Below are positions 1 to 18,776 of a DNA stretch of 64,000 nt, one piece after another (the first letter of the stretch is position 1; every line of letters starts with the position of its first letter). A program made the position numbers and the translations under genes. The DNA lies in contig NW_004450479.1 of the NCBI RefSeq assembly GCF_000321225.1, positions 1,000,816-1,064,815 of the forward strand. Direction: 5' to 3'. The DNA comes from Odobenus rosmarus divergens. Lineage: Eukaryota; Chordata; Mammalia; Carnivora; Odobenidae. The notes under the pieces are model-generated. The model ran no database searches, was not told the origin of the DNA, and worked only from the letters and a program-made list of their open reading frames with translations.

Positions 1-134
1 CGGGTGCCATGTGACTCCATCGCCTGAGTCCTGTGGACAGAGGGCTGTGCTGGGTGTGAGGGGCCGTGTGGAGGAGAGGGTGCCGTGAGCATGAGAGACC
101 CGGCCCGGCCACGCCGACGGTCCCTCTGCCACAG

Positions 135-8610
<8,476 letters not shown>

Positions 8611-9380
8611 AACTGTCCGTGTCCAGAACCATGTCTGGACTGCGTTCCAGCAGCACTGCTCATAATGGCCAGGAGGTGTCCACCAACCTGGGGAAGGCCC
8701 ACTGGCCTCCCCACAACTAAACCCCACCTGAGCTCTGGCCTCCAGTCACCCTTTCTTCCCTCCTCTGACAGCTGCGTGAGGGCCCAGGGAGGGCGCCCCT
8801 CTGCTCCCCACAGCCCTCAGACACAGGGACAGCGCCTGGCTCCTAGAGGGCCGGGTGGCTGCTCTACCAGAGAAACAGAGCCAGTAGGACAGGCATACCA
8901 TTGGGCACTTTAAAAGATCGGCCAGGGCAAGCGTGGTGTCCCCCCGCACTGCTTCTTGCCTGAATTCCTTACTCCTCAGGCAAACCTTGGGATTGTTCTC
9001 CTCCCTTGAGGAGGCCTATGCACACCATTGAGAGCAACATTGACCTGGAGTCAGGTGGTCATAGGTGTGAATCTCATCAACAAAATACCTTCACAGCAAC
9101 GCCTACGCTACTGTTTGCGTAACTAGCCGAGTTGAACAAGAGACTGACCGTCACACTGGTTTAGGCAAAGGTGGATCAGAGCAAGTCAGAGGGGCAGGGA
9201 GGTTCCCTGAGCATCTGAACCCTGAGAGCCAAGGGGTGAGGTGGACACCAGTGGTGCAGGGGGGTGTGAGTTCTGAGCCAGCTGGTGGGAATGAGCAGGG
9301 AAACCTGGACCCTGCAGCCAGGGATCCAGGGGCCAGGGAGATCAGGCCCACCTCTAGCCTTCTAAAAGGATGTGCTGAAC
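8611..9380. other. Gene-free 3' flank of FASN
   Basis: No exon-like ORF with codon bias or homology is visible. The block GCACTGCTCATAATGGCCAG at about 8653 recurs, almost unchanged, at about 9504 inside L1 3' sequence, so part of this flank is also old L1 debris. The remainder is not recognised. Confidence 0.5.
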
Positions 9381-9670
9381 ACAGAAACAGACCAGGGGTG
9401 CCTCCATATTCCTTAGAAAGTTCAGCATAGAATTACCATGAGCCAATAATTCCACTCCTAAGTATATACCCCCAAAGAATTACACACCGGGGCTCACACA
9501 CGGCACTGCTCATAATGACCAGGAGGTGTCCACCAATGGATGGATGTACAGATGCAGTCCGTTCCTGCCTGGAATATTCAGCAGTGGAAAGGGCTGTCAT
9601 TCTGGCACATGCTGCATGGGGCTGAACAGGTGCCAACAGTGAAAAAGATCTCAGAGCAAAAAATACACTC
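9381..9670 (+). mobile_element. LINE-1 3' end fragment, sense
   Basis: Shows the usual L1 3' region landmarks: ATTCCACTCCTAAGTATATA, CATAATGACCAGGAGGTG, TGGAATATTCAGCAG, and TTCTGGCACATGCTGCATG. It is heavily diverged and without a complete ORF, so an old L1M-type copy. Confidence 0.7.
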
Positions 9671-9929
9671 GGGATAGAAAGGGTTACTTTATAATAAGAG
9701 TCAACTGGTTGAAAGGATGTAACAATCCTGAACTTTTCATGCCCCGTGATGGTTCCAAATCACAGGAAACAAAGGTTATAGATCTGAAGAGAGAAACTGA
9801 CAAATCTGCAATGGAAGCTGGAGATTTCAAAAGCCCTCTCTCCTAAACTGGTGGAACCCAGAGCCCGGATCAGGAGGGTGCACCAGACGGACCATAACAA
9901 CCAGCCCGTCTGCCCACATTGACTTAGAA

Positions 9930-10720
9930 CACTCCACCTGACAGCAGCATAACACATTCTTTCCAAATTCACATTGAACATTTACCAAGGCAGCACACAT
10001 TCTGGGTCATAAAACCAGTGTCATTAAGTTAAAAAGAAATTCAACTTCTAGAAAATATTTTCTCCACAATTGAATAAAATTAGAATCAATAACAAAAAAG
10101 GTCTCTAGAATATTCTCACATGTGTGGAAATCAGATAACAGTTCTAAAGAATCCTTGGGTTAAAGAAAAACTGGAAAGAGAAATTGGTATCTCAAGCTGA
10201 ATCAGCGCAGCACCGCACCTCTTAGCGGACAGGTGTGGGCCTGAAGGCCTGTGGCAGGAATGAAGGAACCGCTCAAATTAACATTCAGAAACTAAAACAA
10301 AATAAGGGCAAACTAGACCCAGCTAAGCAGAATAATGGAAATAGTACACACCAGAGTGAAAATCAACTGAATAAAATACAGAAGAACAACAGAAAATTAA
10401 TGAAACCAGAAGTGAGTTCTTTGAGAAGACCAGTAATACGTAAACCTTCAAGCAGATCAAACTGGAAGAGAAAGACACAAAGTACCAATATCAGGAACCA
10501 CAGAGGTGATGTCCCTGAGATTCTACACGTATTAAAAGACTAATAAGGGAATATTATGAACAATTCTATGCCACACAATTGGACAACCTAGGTAAAATGA
10601 CAAAATTCCACACAAGACACAAAGTCAAGAAGAAATCGCAGCCAGAGTGACCCTGCACGTATGGAAGAAAATGAGTTTGTAGTTAAAACCTTTCCACAAA
10701 GAAAACTTCAGACCTGAATG
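9930..10720 (+). mobile_element. LINE-1 ORF2 fragment, sense
   Basis: A/T-rich, with L1 ORF2 landmarks such as TGGAAATCAGATAACAG, AGTGAGTTCTTTGAGAAG, and ATTATGAACAATTCTATGCC followed by GACAACCTAGGTAAAATG. Frames are broken by many indels. The 102-codon ORF here is reverse transcriptase debris, not a gene. Confidence 0.75.
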
Positions 10721-10849
10721 GCAAATTCTGCTGGGTACTCAAGAGAAAAATGTTGCCCATTCTATCCAAACTCTCCCAGAATTCTGGCAGGGAAACCAGT
10801 CTCAGTTCAAAAGGATTCAGTTTGCATGAAATATCTAGGGACGTGTTTG

Positions 10850-11195
10850 TCTGCTCATGCCGTCAAAACACGACACTGTAGACTGAAATTTATTTTCTCA
10901 CAGCTGGGAAATCCACGATCGAGGTTCCTGCCAATTCAGTTCCTGGGGAGAGCTATCCTTCTGGCTCACAGGCTGCTGCCTTTTTGTTGTCCTCACATGG
11001 CAGAGAGCGACCACACGAGTCCTGGTGTCTCTTCCTCTTCTTGTAAGGACGCCGGTCCTAACAGACGAGAGGCGCGCCCTTAGGACCTCATTTCGCCTTT
11101 AGCACCTTTTCAGCCCCATCTGCAGATATAGTCACTTTGGGGATTAGGGCTCCCATATGAATGTCGGGGGACACAATTCACTCCACAGCAAGGGA
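10850..11195. repeat. Ancient interspersed repeat, family not assigned
   Basis: Carries phrases I know from a common old mammalian repeat: CTCACAGCTGGGAAATCCACG, CCTCACATGGCAGAGAG, TCTCTTCCTCTTCTTGTAAG, GGGGATTAGGGCTCCCATAT and GGGGGACACAATTCACTCCA. I cannot say with confidence whether it is an LTR (MaLR-like) or a DNA transposon. It interrupts the L1 series. Confidence 0.5.
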
Positions 11196-11239
11196 GTAAC
11201 GTACAGCTCTTCTATTAGCCAGCATTCCTTTGATACCTA

Positions 11240-12100
11240 AACCCGACATTACAGGAAAGCTACCGGTATCCATCATGGTCATGCATGCAAAAAATCAACG
11301 CAGAATTTTAGCCTGCAGAATCATATTTTAAAGGGTAACACGTCATGACCAAATGGGGCTTACCCTAGGAATGCAAGGCTGGTTCGACCTTGAGAAATCA
11401 GTCTCTGTAATTCACCAGATTAATGGCTAGAACGGATCATCATTGAATGCAGAAAACAGCTTCTGCTGAACACAGATGCACAAAACCCAACACCCATTTG
11501 TGGGGCCAGCTCTCAGCCATCTAGAGATGGAAGACCTCCTCCACCCGGTAAAGACGTCCCTGCAAAATGCCACTGCCGTCGCCCCTAATGGCGGAAGGGC
11601 AAACGCCCCAGCTGTGATCAGGGACGAGGCAGAGACTCACAGTCCCGCCACATCCAGGCAGCACCGCGTCGGAAGTTCTAGCCAGCAAGTCACAGAACGG
11701 AGGTAAAGGCAGGTACAGACGAGAAAGAAGAAATGCAACCGCCCCTGGTCGCAGGCAACTTGGTCAGCCCTTGCTGAGAAGCTGACAGAACCCACAGAAA
11801 CTTGCTAGATGTAAGCCGTGAGTGTGGGAAGACTGCAGGAGAGGTCGGTGTGCTGAGCCCAGTCACAGAATCACGCACAAGGAATGAATGGCAGACGCTG
11901 ATGTTCACAAGTCAACACCAGTCAGAGCAGTGCCCCTCAAAGAAGAGAGAGTTAGGGATGAATGTGATGAAAGGTGTGCAAGGCCCTGCTGAGACCATCC
12001 TTTGCTGAACGGGATGAAAGGAGCGAGGAGGGAGATGTGCTGTGCTCGTGGGTTAGAAAACTCAATGTTAACGTGTAAATTCTCCCCAAAATTACCGATA
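11240..12100 (+). mobile_element. LINE-1 ORF2 fragments, sense
   Basis: Holds L1 ORF2 words such as CCCTAGGAATGCAAGGCTGG, AATTCACCAGATTAATGG, ATCATCATTGAATGCAGA and AACACCCATTTGTGG, with unrelated G/C-richer stretches between. All reading frames are broken. It belongs to the same sense-oriented L1 series as 9930-10720. Confidence 0.6.
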
Positions 12101-12102
12101 GA

Positions 12103-12215
12103 TTTTTTTTTAAGATTTTAACTTTAAGCAATCTCTATAACCTACGTGGGGCTCGAACTCATGACCCAGAGACCAAGAGTCCCACATGCTACTGACAGAG
12201 CAGGCCAGGTGCCCC
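12103..12215 (-). mobile_element. Short old carnivore tRNA-type SINE, minus
   Basis: Poly-T head TTTTTTTTTAAGATTTT, then ACGTGGGGCTCGAACTCATG (B-box complement) and CCAGGTGCCCC at the far end. This is the shorter, older SINEC form without the long CT-rich segment. Confidence 0.8.
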
Positions 12216-12229
12216 CTGACCCATACATT

Positions 12230-12604
12230 TTATACCGTCTCAATCAAAATCCCAACAGGCTTTCTGTAGGAATCAACAAGCTGACTCTGAAATCGGTGCC
12301 AATGCAATTCAATACAGAGCAGTAAAGCTGGAAAAGTTACATTGCCTGATTCCAAGATTTATTACAAAGCTGCAATAATTAAGACGGTGTGTTTATTAAC
12401 ATCAAGATACACAAGTAGATCAATGGAACAAAATAATGAACCAAGAAATAGACTCATATGTATGGACAGCTAATTTTCAATAAATGGTTCTGGAATAATT
12501 GGATATCCACATGCAAAAAAAAAAGAAAGAAAAGAGACCTTAGATCCATAGCACAACACGTACAAAAATTAACTCAAAATGGATCATAAACTTTAACGTA
12601 ACTT
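12230..12604 (+). mobile_element. LINE-1 ORF2 3' part, sense
   Basis: Matches the L1 ORF2 end: TCAATCAAAATCCCAACAGG, CTGCAATAATTAAGACGGTG, AGATCAATGGAACAAAATAA and TTTCAATAAATGGTTCTGG. An A-rich stretch follows at about 12515. A short SINE tail continues the series. Confidence 0.8.
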
Positions 12605-12624
12605 TTAAAACTATAAAACTTTTT

Positions 12625-12768
12625 GGGGAACCTGGGTGGCTCAGTCGGTTAAGTGACTGCCTTCGGCTCAGGTCATGATCCTGCGGGGAGTCTGCTTCTC
12701 CCTCTGACCCTCCCCCCTCTCATGCTCTCTCTCTCATTTTCTCTCTCTCAAATAAGTAAAATAAAATC
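12625..12768 (+). mobile_element. Carnivore SINE (SINEC), plus, with target duplication
   Basis: GGGGAACCTGGGTGGCTCAG start, CT-rich body, AAATAAGTAAAATAAAATC tail. It lacks the middle segment around the GATCGAGTCCC B-box. It is flanked by a 22-bp direct repeat beginning TTTAAAACTATAAAACTTTT at 12604-12625 and 12769-12790, the target-site duplication. Confidence 0.93.
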
Positions 12769-12900
12769 TTTAAAACTATAAAACTTTTTGAAATAAATAT
12801 AGGATAAAATGTTTGTGAACTCAGGTTCGGCAAAGATTTCTTAACTAGGACACCAAAAACATGATTGATAAGAGAATAAATTGTTAAATTAGATTTTATC

Positions 12901-13005
12901 AGGGTGCCAGTTGGCTCAGTTGGAAGAGCATGTGACTCTTGATGTCGGGGATGTAAGTTCAAGCCCCACGCTGGGTGTAGAGATGACTTAAAAATAAAAT
13001 CTTTT
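12901..13005 (+). mobile_element. Short old carnivore tRNA-type SINE, plus
   Basis: AGGGTGCCAGTTGGCTCAGT and AAGTTCAAGCCCCACGCTGG are the Pol III A and B box areas; the tail is AAAAATAAAATCTTTTT. This is the older form without a CT-rich segment. Confidence 0.85.
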
Positions 13006-13020
13006 TAAAAATTTGTTTAG

Positions 13021-13226
13021 GGGTGCCTGGGTGGCTCAGTTGGTTAAGCGACTGCCTTCGGCTCAGGTCATGATCCTGGAGTCCTGGGATCGAGTCCCAC
13101 ATCAGGCTTCCTGCTCGGCGGGGAGTCTGCTTCTCCCTCTGACCCTCTTCCCTCTCGTGCTTTCTATCTCTCATTCTCTCTCTCTCTCAAATAAATAAAA
13201 ATAAAATCTTTAAAAAAATAAATAAA
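13021..13226 (+). mobile_element. Carnivore SINE, plus, first of a same-site pair
   Basis: Full-length from GGGTGCCTGGGTGGCTCAGT to an AAATAAATAAAAATAAAATC tail. It is preceded by AAAAATTTGTTTAG (13007-13020) and followed by the same word at 13228-13241. Confidence 0.95.
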
Positions 13227-13240
13227 TAAAAATTTGTTTA

Positions 13241-13441
13241 GGGGCACCTGGGTGGCTCAGTCGTTAAGCGTCTGCCTTTGGCTCAGGTCGTGATCCCGGG
13301 GTCCTGGGATTGAGCCCCGCGTAGGGCTCCCTGCTCTGCGGGAAGCCTGCTTCTCCCTCTCCCATCTCCCTGCTTGTGTTCCCTCTCTTAACTGTGTCTC
13401 TCTCTCTCAAATAAATAAATAAAATCTTAAAAAAATAAAAT
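13241..13441 (+). mobile_element. Carnivore SINE, plus, second of a same-site pair
   Basis: Full-length, GGGGCACCTGGGTGGCTCAG to AAATAAATAAATAAAATCTT. It lies between the second and third copies of AAAAATTTGTTTA (13228-13240 and 13442-13454). It differs from its neighbour by many substitutions, so it is a separate copy and not a fresh duplication. Confidence 0.95.
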
Positions 13442-13540
13442 AAAAATTTGTTTAAAAATTTTAAATGGGCAAAAGATGTGAAAGACATTAGGAACAGACA
13501 TAACATTTTATAAGGAAATGAAAATTAAGAACACAATTAG

Positions 13541-13745
13541 GGGGGCGCCTGGGTGGCTCAGTCGGTGAAGCATCTGCCTTCGGCTCAGGTCATGATCCCA
13601 GGTACTGGGATAGAATCCTGCATCAGGCTCCTTGCTCAGTGGGGTCTGCTTCTCCCTTTCCCTCTGCAGCTCCCCCAGCTTATGCTCTCTCTCACTCACA
13701 CTCTCTTAAATGAATAAATAAGATTTTTTAAAAAAATAAAATCTT
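13541..13745 (+). mobile_element. Carnivore SINE, plus
   Basis: GGGGGCGCCTGGGTGGCTCA start, CATGATCCCAGG middle, and an A-rich tail with AAATGAATAAATAAGATTTT. Confidence 0.93.
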
Positions 13746-13749
13746 TTTT

Positions 13750-14350
13750 AAAATAAGAATATTACGTGTTGGAGAATGTGGAGCAACTGGAACTTTCCTG
13801 TGTCGCTAGCAGAAACGAGAAATGGTGCACCACGCTGGAAAATATTTTGGCAGTTTCTTAAAAAGTGAAATGTGCACCTACTGTGTGACCCGGCCATTCC
13901 ATTCCTAGGTATTTACCCAAGAGAAACAGTCTGTGTCCACATGAAGACTTGTCCACAAGACTTTTTTGTAGCCCAAAGCTGCAAACATGGAGACATCCAT
14001 CCCAAGTGAACAGACGGGCGGATTGTGGTTCGTCTGGGCTGTGGAAGCCACTCAGCAGCAAAGGAGCAACAGGCGATGGATGCGCCCGGCGGCGTGGATG
14101 GTCGCTAGATGCTTACGCTGAGCGGAAACCCCAGACCAAAAGGAGTCCGCGCTGCATGAGTCCACGTCTGTAAAATCCTAGAAAGGCAAGGTAATCTCTA
14201 GGGACAGAAAATAGATCAGTGCTTTCTAGGGACAGGGGCTGGCGGGGGGCAGGAGGCAACATTGGGGGGGTCATAAATATTTTCTTTTTTTGGTTGTGGT
14301 AGTTTCACTGGCGTATAAGTGTGTCATTGCTCGTGCCTCCATAAAGCTGT
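13750..14350 (+). mobile_element. LINE-1 3' end fragment, sense
   Basis: L1 3' landmarks are seen: GTTGGAGAATGTGGAGCAAC, CCATTCCATTCCTAGGTATT, GTCCACATGAAGACTTGTCC, and a terminal GTTTCACTGGCGTATAAG with CCATAAAGCTGTTA. It is diverged and non-coding. Confidence 0.75.
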
Positions 14351-15060
14351 TAGAAAGATGTGTATAAACCAAAAGTCAGTGAGACCCCAACATATGGTGG
14401 GTAAGACACCTGACTTCTCCCCTTGTAAGAGGAAGGCGGACCACAGTCACACTGAGCTCTCAGTCCGGACCCCTCGGGCACGGGCTGTGGGGACACGGGC
14501 TCCAGGCGCTGCTGGGAGCTCAGGCAGGGGCATGAGCCCCCTGGAGGGAATCACCTTTGCACGCCCCTGTCTTGGAATGTATCCCGGGGGTACAGCGACC
14601 TGCGGCCACACGGGCACAAGCGTACTCACTGCACTCTGTGACACTGCAAAGTATCAGCGGGCAGGTAAAGGGCAGGAGAGGTGTGGGCCGCCTGAGCAGC
14701 TCCCGGGCCCCTTTCTCGGGGGGGAAGTCCGCCCGGAGCTCCAGGGCAGGGTGCGAAGTGGGGAAAAGGCAGTGTGTGCGCGCGTGTGTGCGCGCTGGAG
14801 GGGTCACACGACGCACACGTGTGCATCGATGCTTATTTCCACAGAAAGAAGCAAGGAGACCGGGGTGGAGGGAGTTGCGCAAAAGGGACATTTCTCTGAA
14901 CAAACCTTGCAGGAGTTTTGACTTTGGGAACTACTCAGGACCTTGTGTGTTCAAAGAGTAAACTTAAATCTACACAGATGGGGACAAAATTAAAACTGGA
15001 GACGGAGAAAGAAGTGAATCTGAGTGCAGTGCGCATGGATGAGCCTGGCGCACAGGAACG
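14351..15060. other. Gene-free intergenic DNA
   Basis: Several ORFs overlap on both strands, but none shows a recognisable domain, splice structure or codon bias. A short GTGTGCGCGCG run lies near 14775. I see nothing else. Confidence 0.5.
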
Positions 15061-15560
15061 AGCGGGAGCGCCCTCCGCGGGCTGCGTCCCGCGCACAGGA
15101 GGACAGCTCACCACCCTGACCTTGAGGCTGTATCCGCGGGACACACAGCTCGAGGGGCCAGGGAGCCCGGGCCCCTTCCACGATGGGCTGGAGCCCCGGC
15201 CCCCGCTCAGCCGGCTGCGGGGGGGGTGGGGCGCGGAGGGGGCTGGGCGGGGGGAAGGGCCGGAGCGGGGCGGGACCCCGCGGCGCGAGCGCCGGGCTCC
15301 AGGGCGGGGCGGGGGAGCGCAAGGACGCGCGCAGACCCGGGGGACGCCGCCAGAGCCCAGGCCCGCGACGGTGGCAGGTCCACGCTTGCGGATGGCGGCG
15401 GGCAGTTCCGCGAACTCGCCGTAACCGGGGCAGAGTCTGGAGCAAGTCACCACAGTCTGAATCCGCACCGAGGGCGCGGGGAGGGGCGTGTGTGCCGGCA
15501 AATCTACCAAGTCCCGACGCGTCCCCGGCCCCACTCTGCTCCGGGCGGGGCAGCCCACAA
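15060..15560. promoter_or_regulatory. Orphan CpG island between FASN and DUS1L
   Basis: About 500 bp very rich in C, G and CpG, with GC boxes (GGGGCGGGAC, GGGGCGGGGGAG) and a YY1-like core ATGGCGGC at 15392-15399. It lies about 7 kb past the FASN end and 7 kb before the DUS1L island. No known gene begins here. The long ORFs on both strands are what any stop-poor GC-rich DNA gives. It may be an enhancer-type island, a non-coding RNA promoter or a remnant. Confidence 0.55.
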
Positions 15561-16200
15561 CATCCCAGAACATCCCCCCGGGAGAGGCTGAGCGCCGGGG
15601 GGCCCCCACCCCCAGCGTGCTTGCAGAGCTGCCAGACCCTGCAGGAGGCTTGCCTGGTGCCCCATTTGCGAAGCTGGACGGTCACTCAGAGTGACCTGTC
15701 CCCTCCCTGTCCCCAGCAGTGCTCCCGTCGGGGCGTAGGAACAGGCGCCCCCCCGCCCCCAAGTGGCAGACTTGATTTGGAGCAAAGCACAGGGCACTTG
15801 GCGCCAAGAAAGAAGCAGTCCGGAGGGAGGTCCGCTAGGCGCGGTGAGAACAGGGCAGAGAGAATGTTTGAAGAAATAATTGGCCATCTGTAAAGAGAAG
15901 AAGCTCAGCGAAGCCCAAACATGATACATACCCCTAAAACCAGTCAGACGTAACATAAACAAACCGCTATAAACCAAAGATAAAGAGAAAATCTTGACCC
16001 TGAGAAAAAAAAAAAAAAGCACATCACATACCGGGAAGCAAGGATTAAGAGGACCAATGATGCCGTTTACATCAGCGTCAGAAAAAAAGCTGCGACAGGA
16101 CACACATGGGGAGGGAAGTCGGGGTAAGCCTGGTCCGTGGGCGCCATCAGGGGCCCAAAGACCCCACGCCGCTCCCACCTCTGTCCTCCCCAGTCCATCT
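15561..16200. other. Gene-free intergenic DNA
   Basis: GC content falls away from the island. There is an A-run at about 16004-16018 but no recognisable gene or repeat landmark. Confidence 0.5.
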
Positions 16201-16204
16201 GTAA

Positions 16205-16465
16205 ATTCAGTGTGACCCTAACCCGAGTCCCAGCAAGCTTCTCCTTTAATGTAGGACTTTGACAAGCTGACTGTAAAATGTATATGGGAATGCAAAGAAC
16301 CTAAAATGGATGGAACAGAAAAAGTACACAGTTGGAGGAATTAAACCCTTGATTTCAAGACTGAAGTTATCGTAATTCAAACAGTATGGTGTTGGGGTAA
16401 AGACAGACATATAGATTAACAGAGATGGAGAATCCAGAAATGCACCCTCACACTTATGGTTGCTT
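16205..16465 (+). mobile_element. LINE-1 ORF2 fragment, sense
   Basis: AATGTATATGGGAATGCAAA, AACAGTATGGTGTTGGGG and ATAGATTAACAGAGATGGAG are L1 ORF2 phrases. Diverged and frame-broken. Confidence 0.7.
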
Positions 16466-16471
16466 CCATTT

Positions 16472-16646
16472 CTTTTTTTATTTTATTTTAGTTATTTGAG
16501 AGAGACAGAGAAAGCACACAGGGGCAGAGAGAGAAGCAGGCTCCCCGCTGAGCAGGGAGCCCCATGCGGGACTCGATCCCAGGACCCTGAGGTCACCCCC
16601 TGAGCCCAAAGCAGATGCTTCACCAGCTGAGCCCCCCCAGGCGCCC
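16472..16646 (-). mobile_element. Carnivore SINE, minus
   Basis: T-rich start, AGCAGGCTCCCCGCTGAGCA, GGGACTCGATCCCAGGACCC, ending CCCCCCAGGCGCCC. Complete in reverse orientation. Confidence 0.93.
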
Positions 16647-16989
16647 AGTTTTTTCTTTTTAAACCTGAGATCAAATTGACCTCCCGCGCTGGGTGAGGTG
16701 AGGACACGCGGCGGGTGGTTTGACGGGCACGCGTAGGCTAAGTGTCCCGCCAGGGGGCTCATGCACCCTCCACCTCACCGGATTTCCAGGTGGCGTTTGT
16801 CATCACTGTGGCGAGAATGGGAAGGTGCCCTCTCTTAGCGGCTGTCAATTATGCGGCACAGTGTGGTCACCTGCAGTCCCCGCACAGTCCCCCCGCTCCC
16901 TGGAGCAACTTGCCTCCCGCCGGGAGCCTGCGCCCTTAGACCCACATCCCGCAGGCCCCCCAGCCCTCCTCCACTCTGCTCCCCGTCTC

Positions 16990-17235
16990 TATGAGCCCAG
17001 TTTAGATTCCACACGTGAGTGAGATGCTCGGTATTTGTCTGACTCCTTTCACAAAGCACAGGGTCCCCAAGGTCCATGCATGTAGTCACAAACGGCAGGA
17101 TTTCCTTCCTTTTTTTTTTGGCTGAATAATATTCCATGTCACATTTTCTTTACCCATTCATCATCCATTGATGGACACCGAGGTTGCGTCTGCACCTTGG
17201 CTATCATGAATTATTGTTCCTTTTAATGAACCTTT
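16990..17235 (-). mobile_element. LINE-1 3' end fragment, antisense
   Basis: Antisense L1 landmarks: GGCTGAATAATATTCCATG, TTTACCCATTCATCATCC, ATTGATGGACACCGAGGTTG. Diverged. Confidence 0.8.
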
Positions 17236-17239
17236 AAAA

Positions 17240-18290
17240 AATATACATATAGATAGATTTACAGAAAGTGGCAAACAGATGTACAGGAGACCCTCTGTCC
17301 CCTGCCCCTGCTCCCGCCATGATAACGTGTGTCTCTGCAGAGCCGCACAGATGCCAGGAAGGGGCCCCTGGGATGACGCCTGGGACTTGTGACATGTTGG
17401 CAATTCTACACACATTTGTGTGCATGTGTAGTTCTAGGCAAATCCATACAACCGCCACCACAAGCAAGACAGAATGTCTCCTGGGAGCGCCTGCCACCCC
17501 GCCCTCTGAGCCCCTGTGCCGGCTCCTCGCATGAGTGGAATTGTCCGAGTCTCCGGAGACTGTCCTTGAGAGCCAGGCCAGCCACGTACGAGCGGTCTGT
17601 CCGTTGTGAACGTGCCGGGCATCCGGATGCTGCCCCCCACTTGCAGCAGGTCCTGTCCTGGAGTCGGTTTCGGCAGCCTGTGTTTTTAGGCGTTTGCCCA
17701 TTTCCTGCAGATGATCACATCACCAATGTCAGGAGCAAAGGAGGGGGTGTCGCTCCGTCACTAAAATCACCAGAAGAACGGAGGGCACATTGGTGGGTCG
17801 GCTCTACCTTCGATGTCCCGCGCCCTCCTTGCGTCCCTGTGCGCTGGAGCTGCGCCCGGGGCCCTTGCCCTCGCCGCGGGGAGCCTGCGCCCCCCCCCCG
17901 CCCCGCCCGCTCCGGGCCGCTGTGCGCAGGTGCGCTCCATCCCCGTTTTCCACGATCGGTGTGAAATCCATGATGGACAGAGAGGAGAAGGCATACGCAT
18001 TTATAACGTCTTTCAGAATTGTATCATTACCTTTATCGGTTCTCTTTGTTGCTTCCTGTGGATTCCGACTCCTCCTGGGGGCGCTGGGCTCTGGCAGGCG
18101 GCTGCGTCTTGGGGACGCGAGGCCTCTGTTATTGGGTCCGCAAACGTGCTGTCCTCCCGGCTCCCACACAGCAAAGGCTTTCCATCTTAGTGCCGCGCGG
18201 CTCAAACATAACTTCGCGTCCCGTGCAGCTGTTGTTTACCCAACCCTGGGCACCAAAGGTATTTCCCGATGTTTTATCTAAAATGCTTAT
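17240..18290. other. Gene-free tract with a GC-rich patch
   Basis: Holds a GC-rich patch at about 17820-17940 with a C-run (17891-17900). ORFs on both strands are unconvincing. Nothing else is recognised. Confidence 0.5.
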
Positions 18291-18303
18291 AGTTGGGGCA
18301 ACT

Positions 18304-18488
18304 TTCTTTTTCTTTTTTTTTTTAAGATTTTATTTATTTGACAGAGAGAGCACAAGCAGAGGGAGAGAGAGGGAGAAGCAGGCTCCCTGCTGAGCAAGGA
18401 GCCCGATGTGGGACTCGATCCCAGGACCCTGGGATCATGACCCGGGCCCAAGGCAGCTGCTTAACCAACTGAGCCACCCAGGTGTCCC
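18304..18488 (-). mobile_element. Carnivore SINE, minus, with target duplication
   Basis: TTAAGATTTTATTTATTTGA start and CCACCCAGGTGTCCC end. The flanking GTTGGGGCAACTTT occurs on both sides (about 18292 and 18489). Confidence 0.95.
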
Positions 18489-18595
18489 GTTGGGGCAACT
18501 TTTGAGCAAGAGAGGCGGTAGCCCCCTCGCCTTGCTCCTGATCAGAGGGAAAAGCCTCCAGGCCCTCACCGCCATGCTTGCTGTTAGTTGCACGA

Positions 18596-18776
18596 TTTTT
18601 TTTAATGAATTTATTTATTTATTTATTTATTTATTTATTTGAGAGCGAGCACAAGCTGGGGGCAGGGGCAGAGGTAGAAGCAGGCTTCCTGCGGAGCAGG
18701 GAGCCTGACCTGGGACTTGATCCCAGGACCCTGAGCCGAAGGCAGACATTCACCTATGGAACCACCCAGGCGCCCC
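18596..18776 (-). mobile_element. Carnivore SINE, minus, with (TTTA)n head
   Basis: A run of about eight TTTA units (18608-18640) precedes the usual body ending CCACCCAGGCGCCCC. The flanking TAGTTGCACGATTTTTT / TAGTTGCAGGATTTTTT is the target duplication. Confidence 0.95.

Noticed and set aside
10235..10543. 102-codon Lys/Asn-rich ORF
   Set aside because: Lies in L1 ORF2 debris in sense orientation; its composition and words are those of L1.
12901..12980. tRNA-like sequence with A and B boxes
   Set aside because: It has the SINE 3' tail and no intact cloverleaf; it is an old tRNA-derived SINE and not a tRNA gene.
14935..15893. ORFs of over 220 codons on both strands over the 15 kb CpG island
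   Set aside because: Same GC-rich effect; no homology, and no exon boundaries that make sense.
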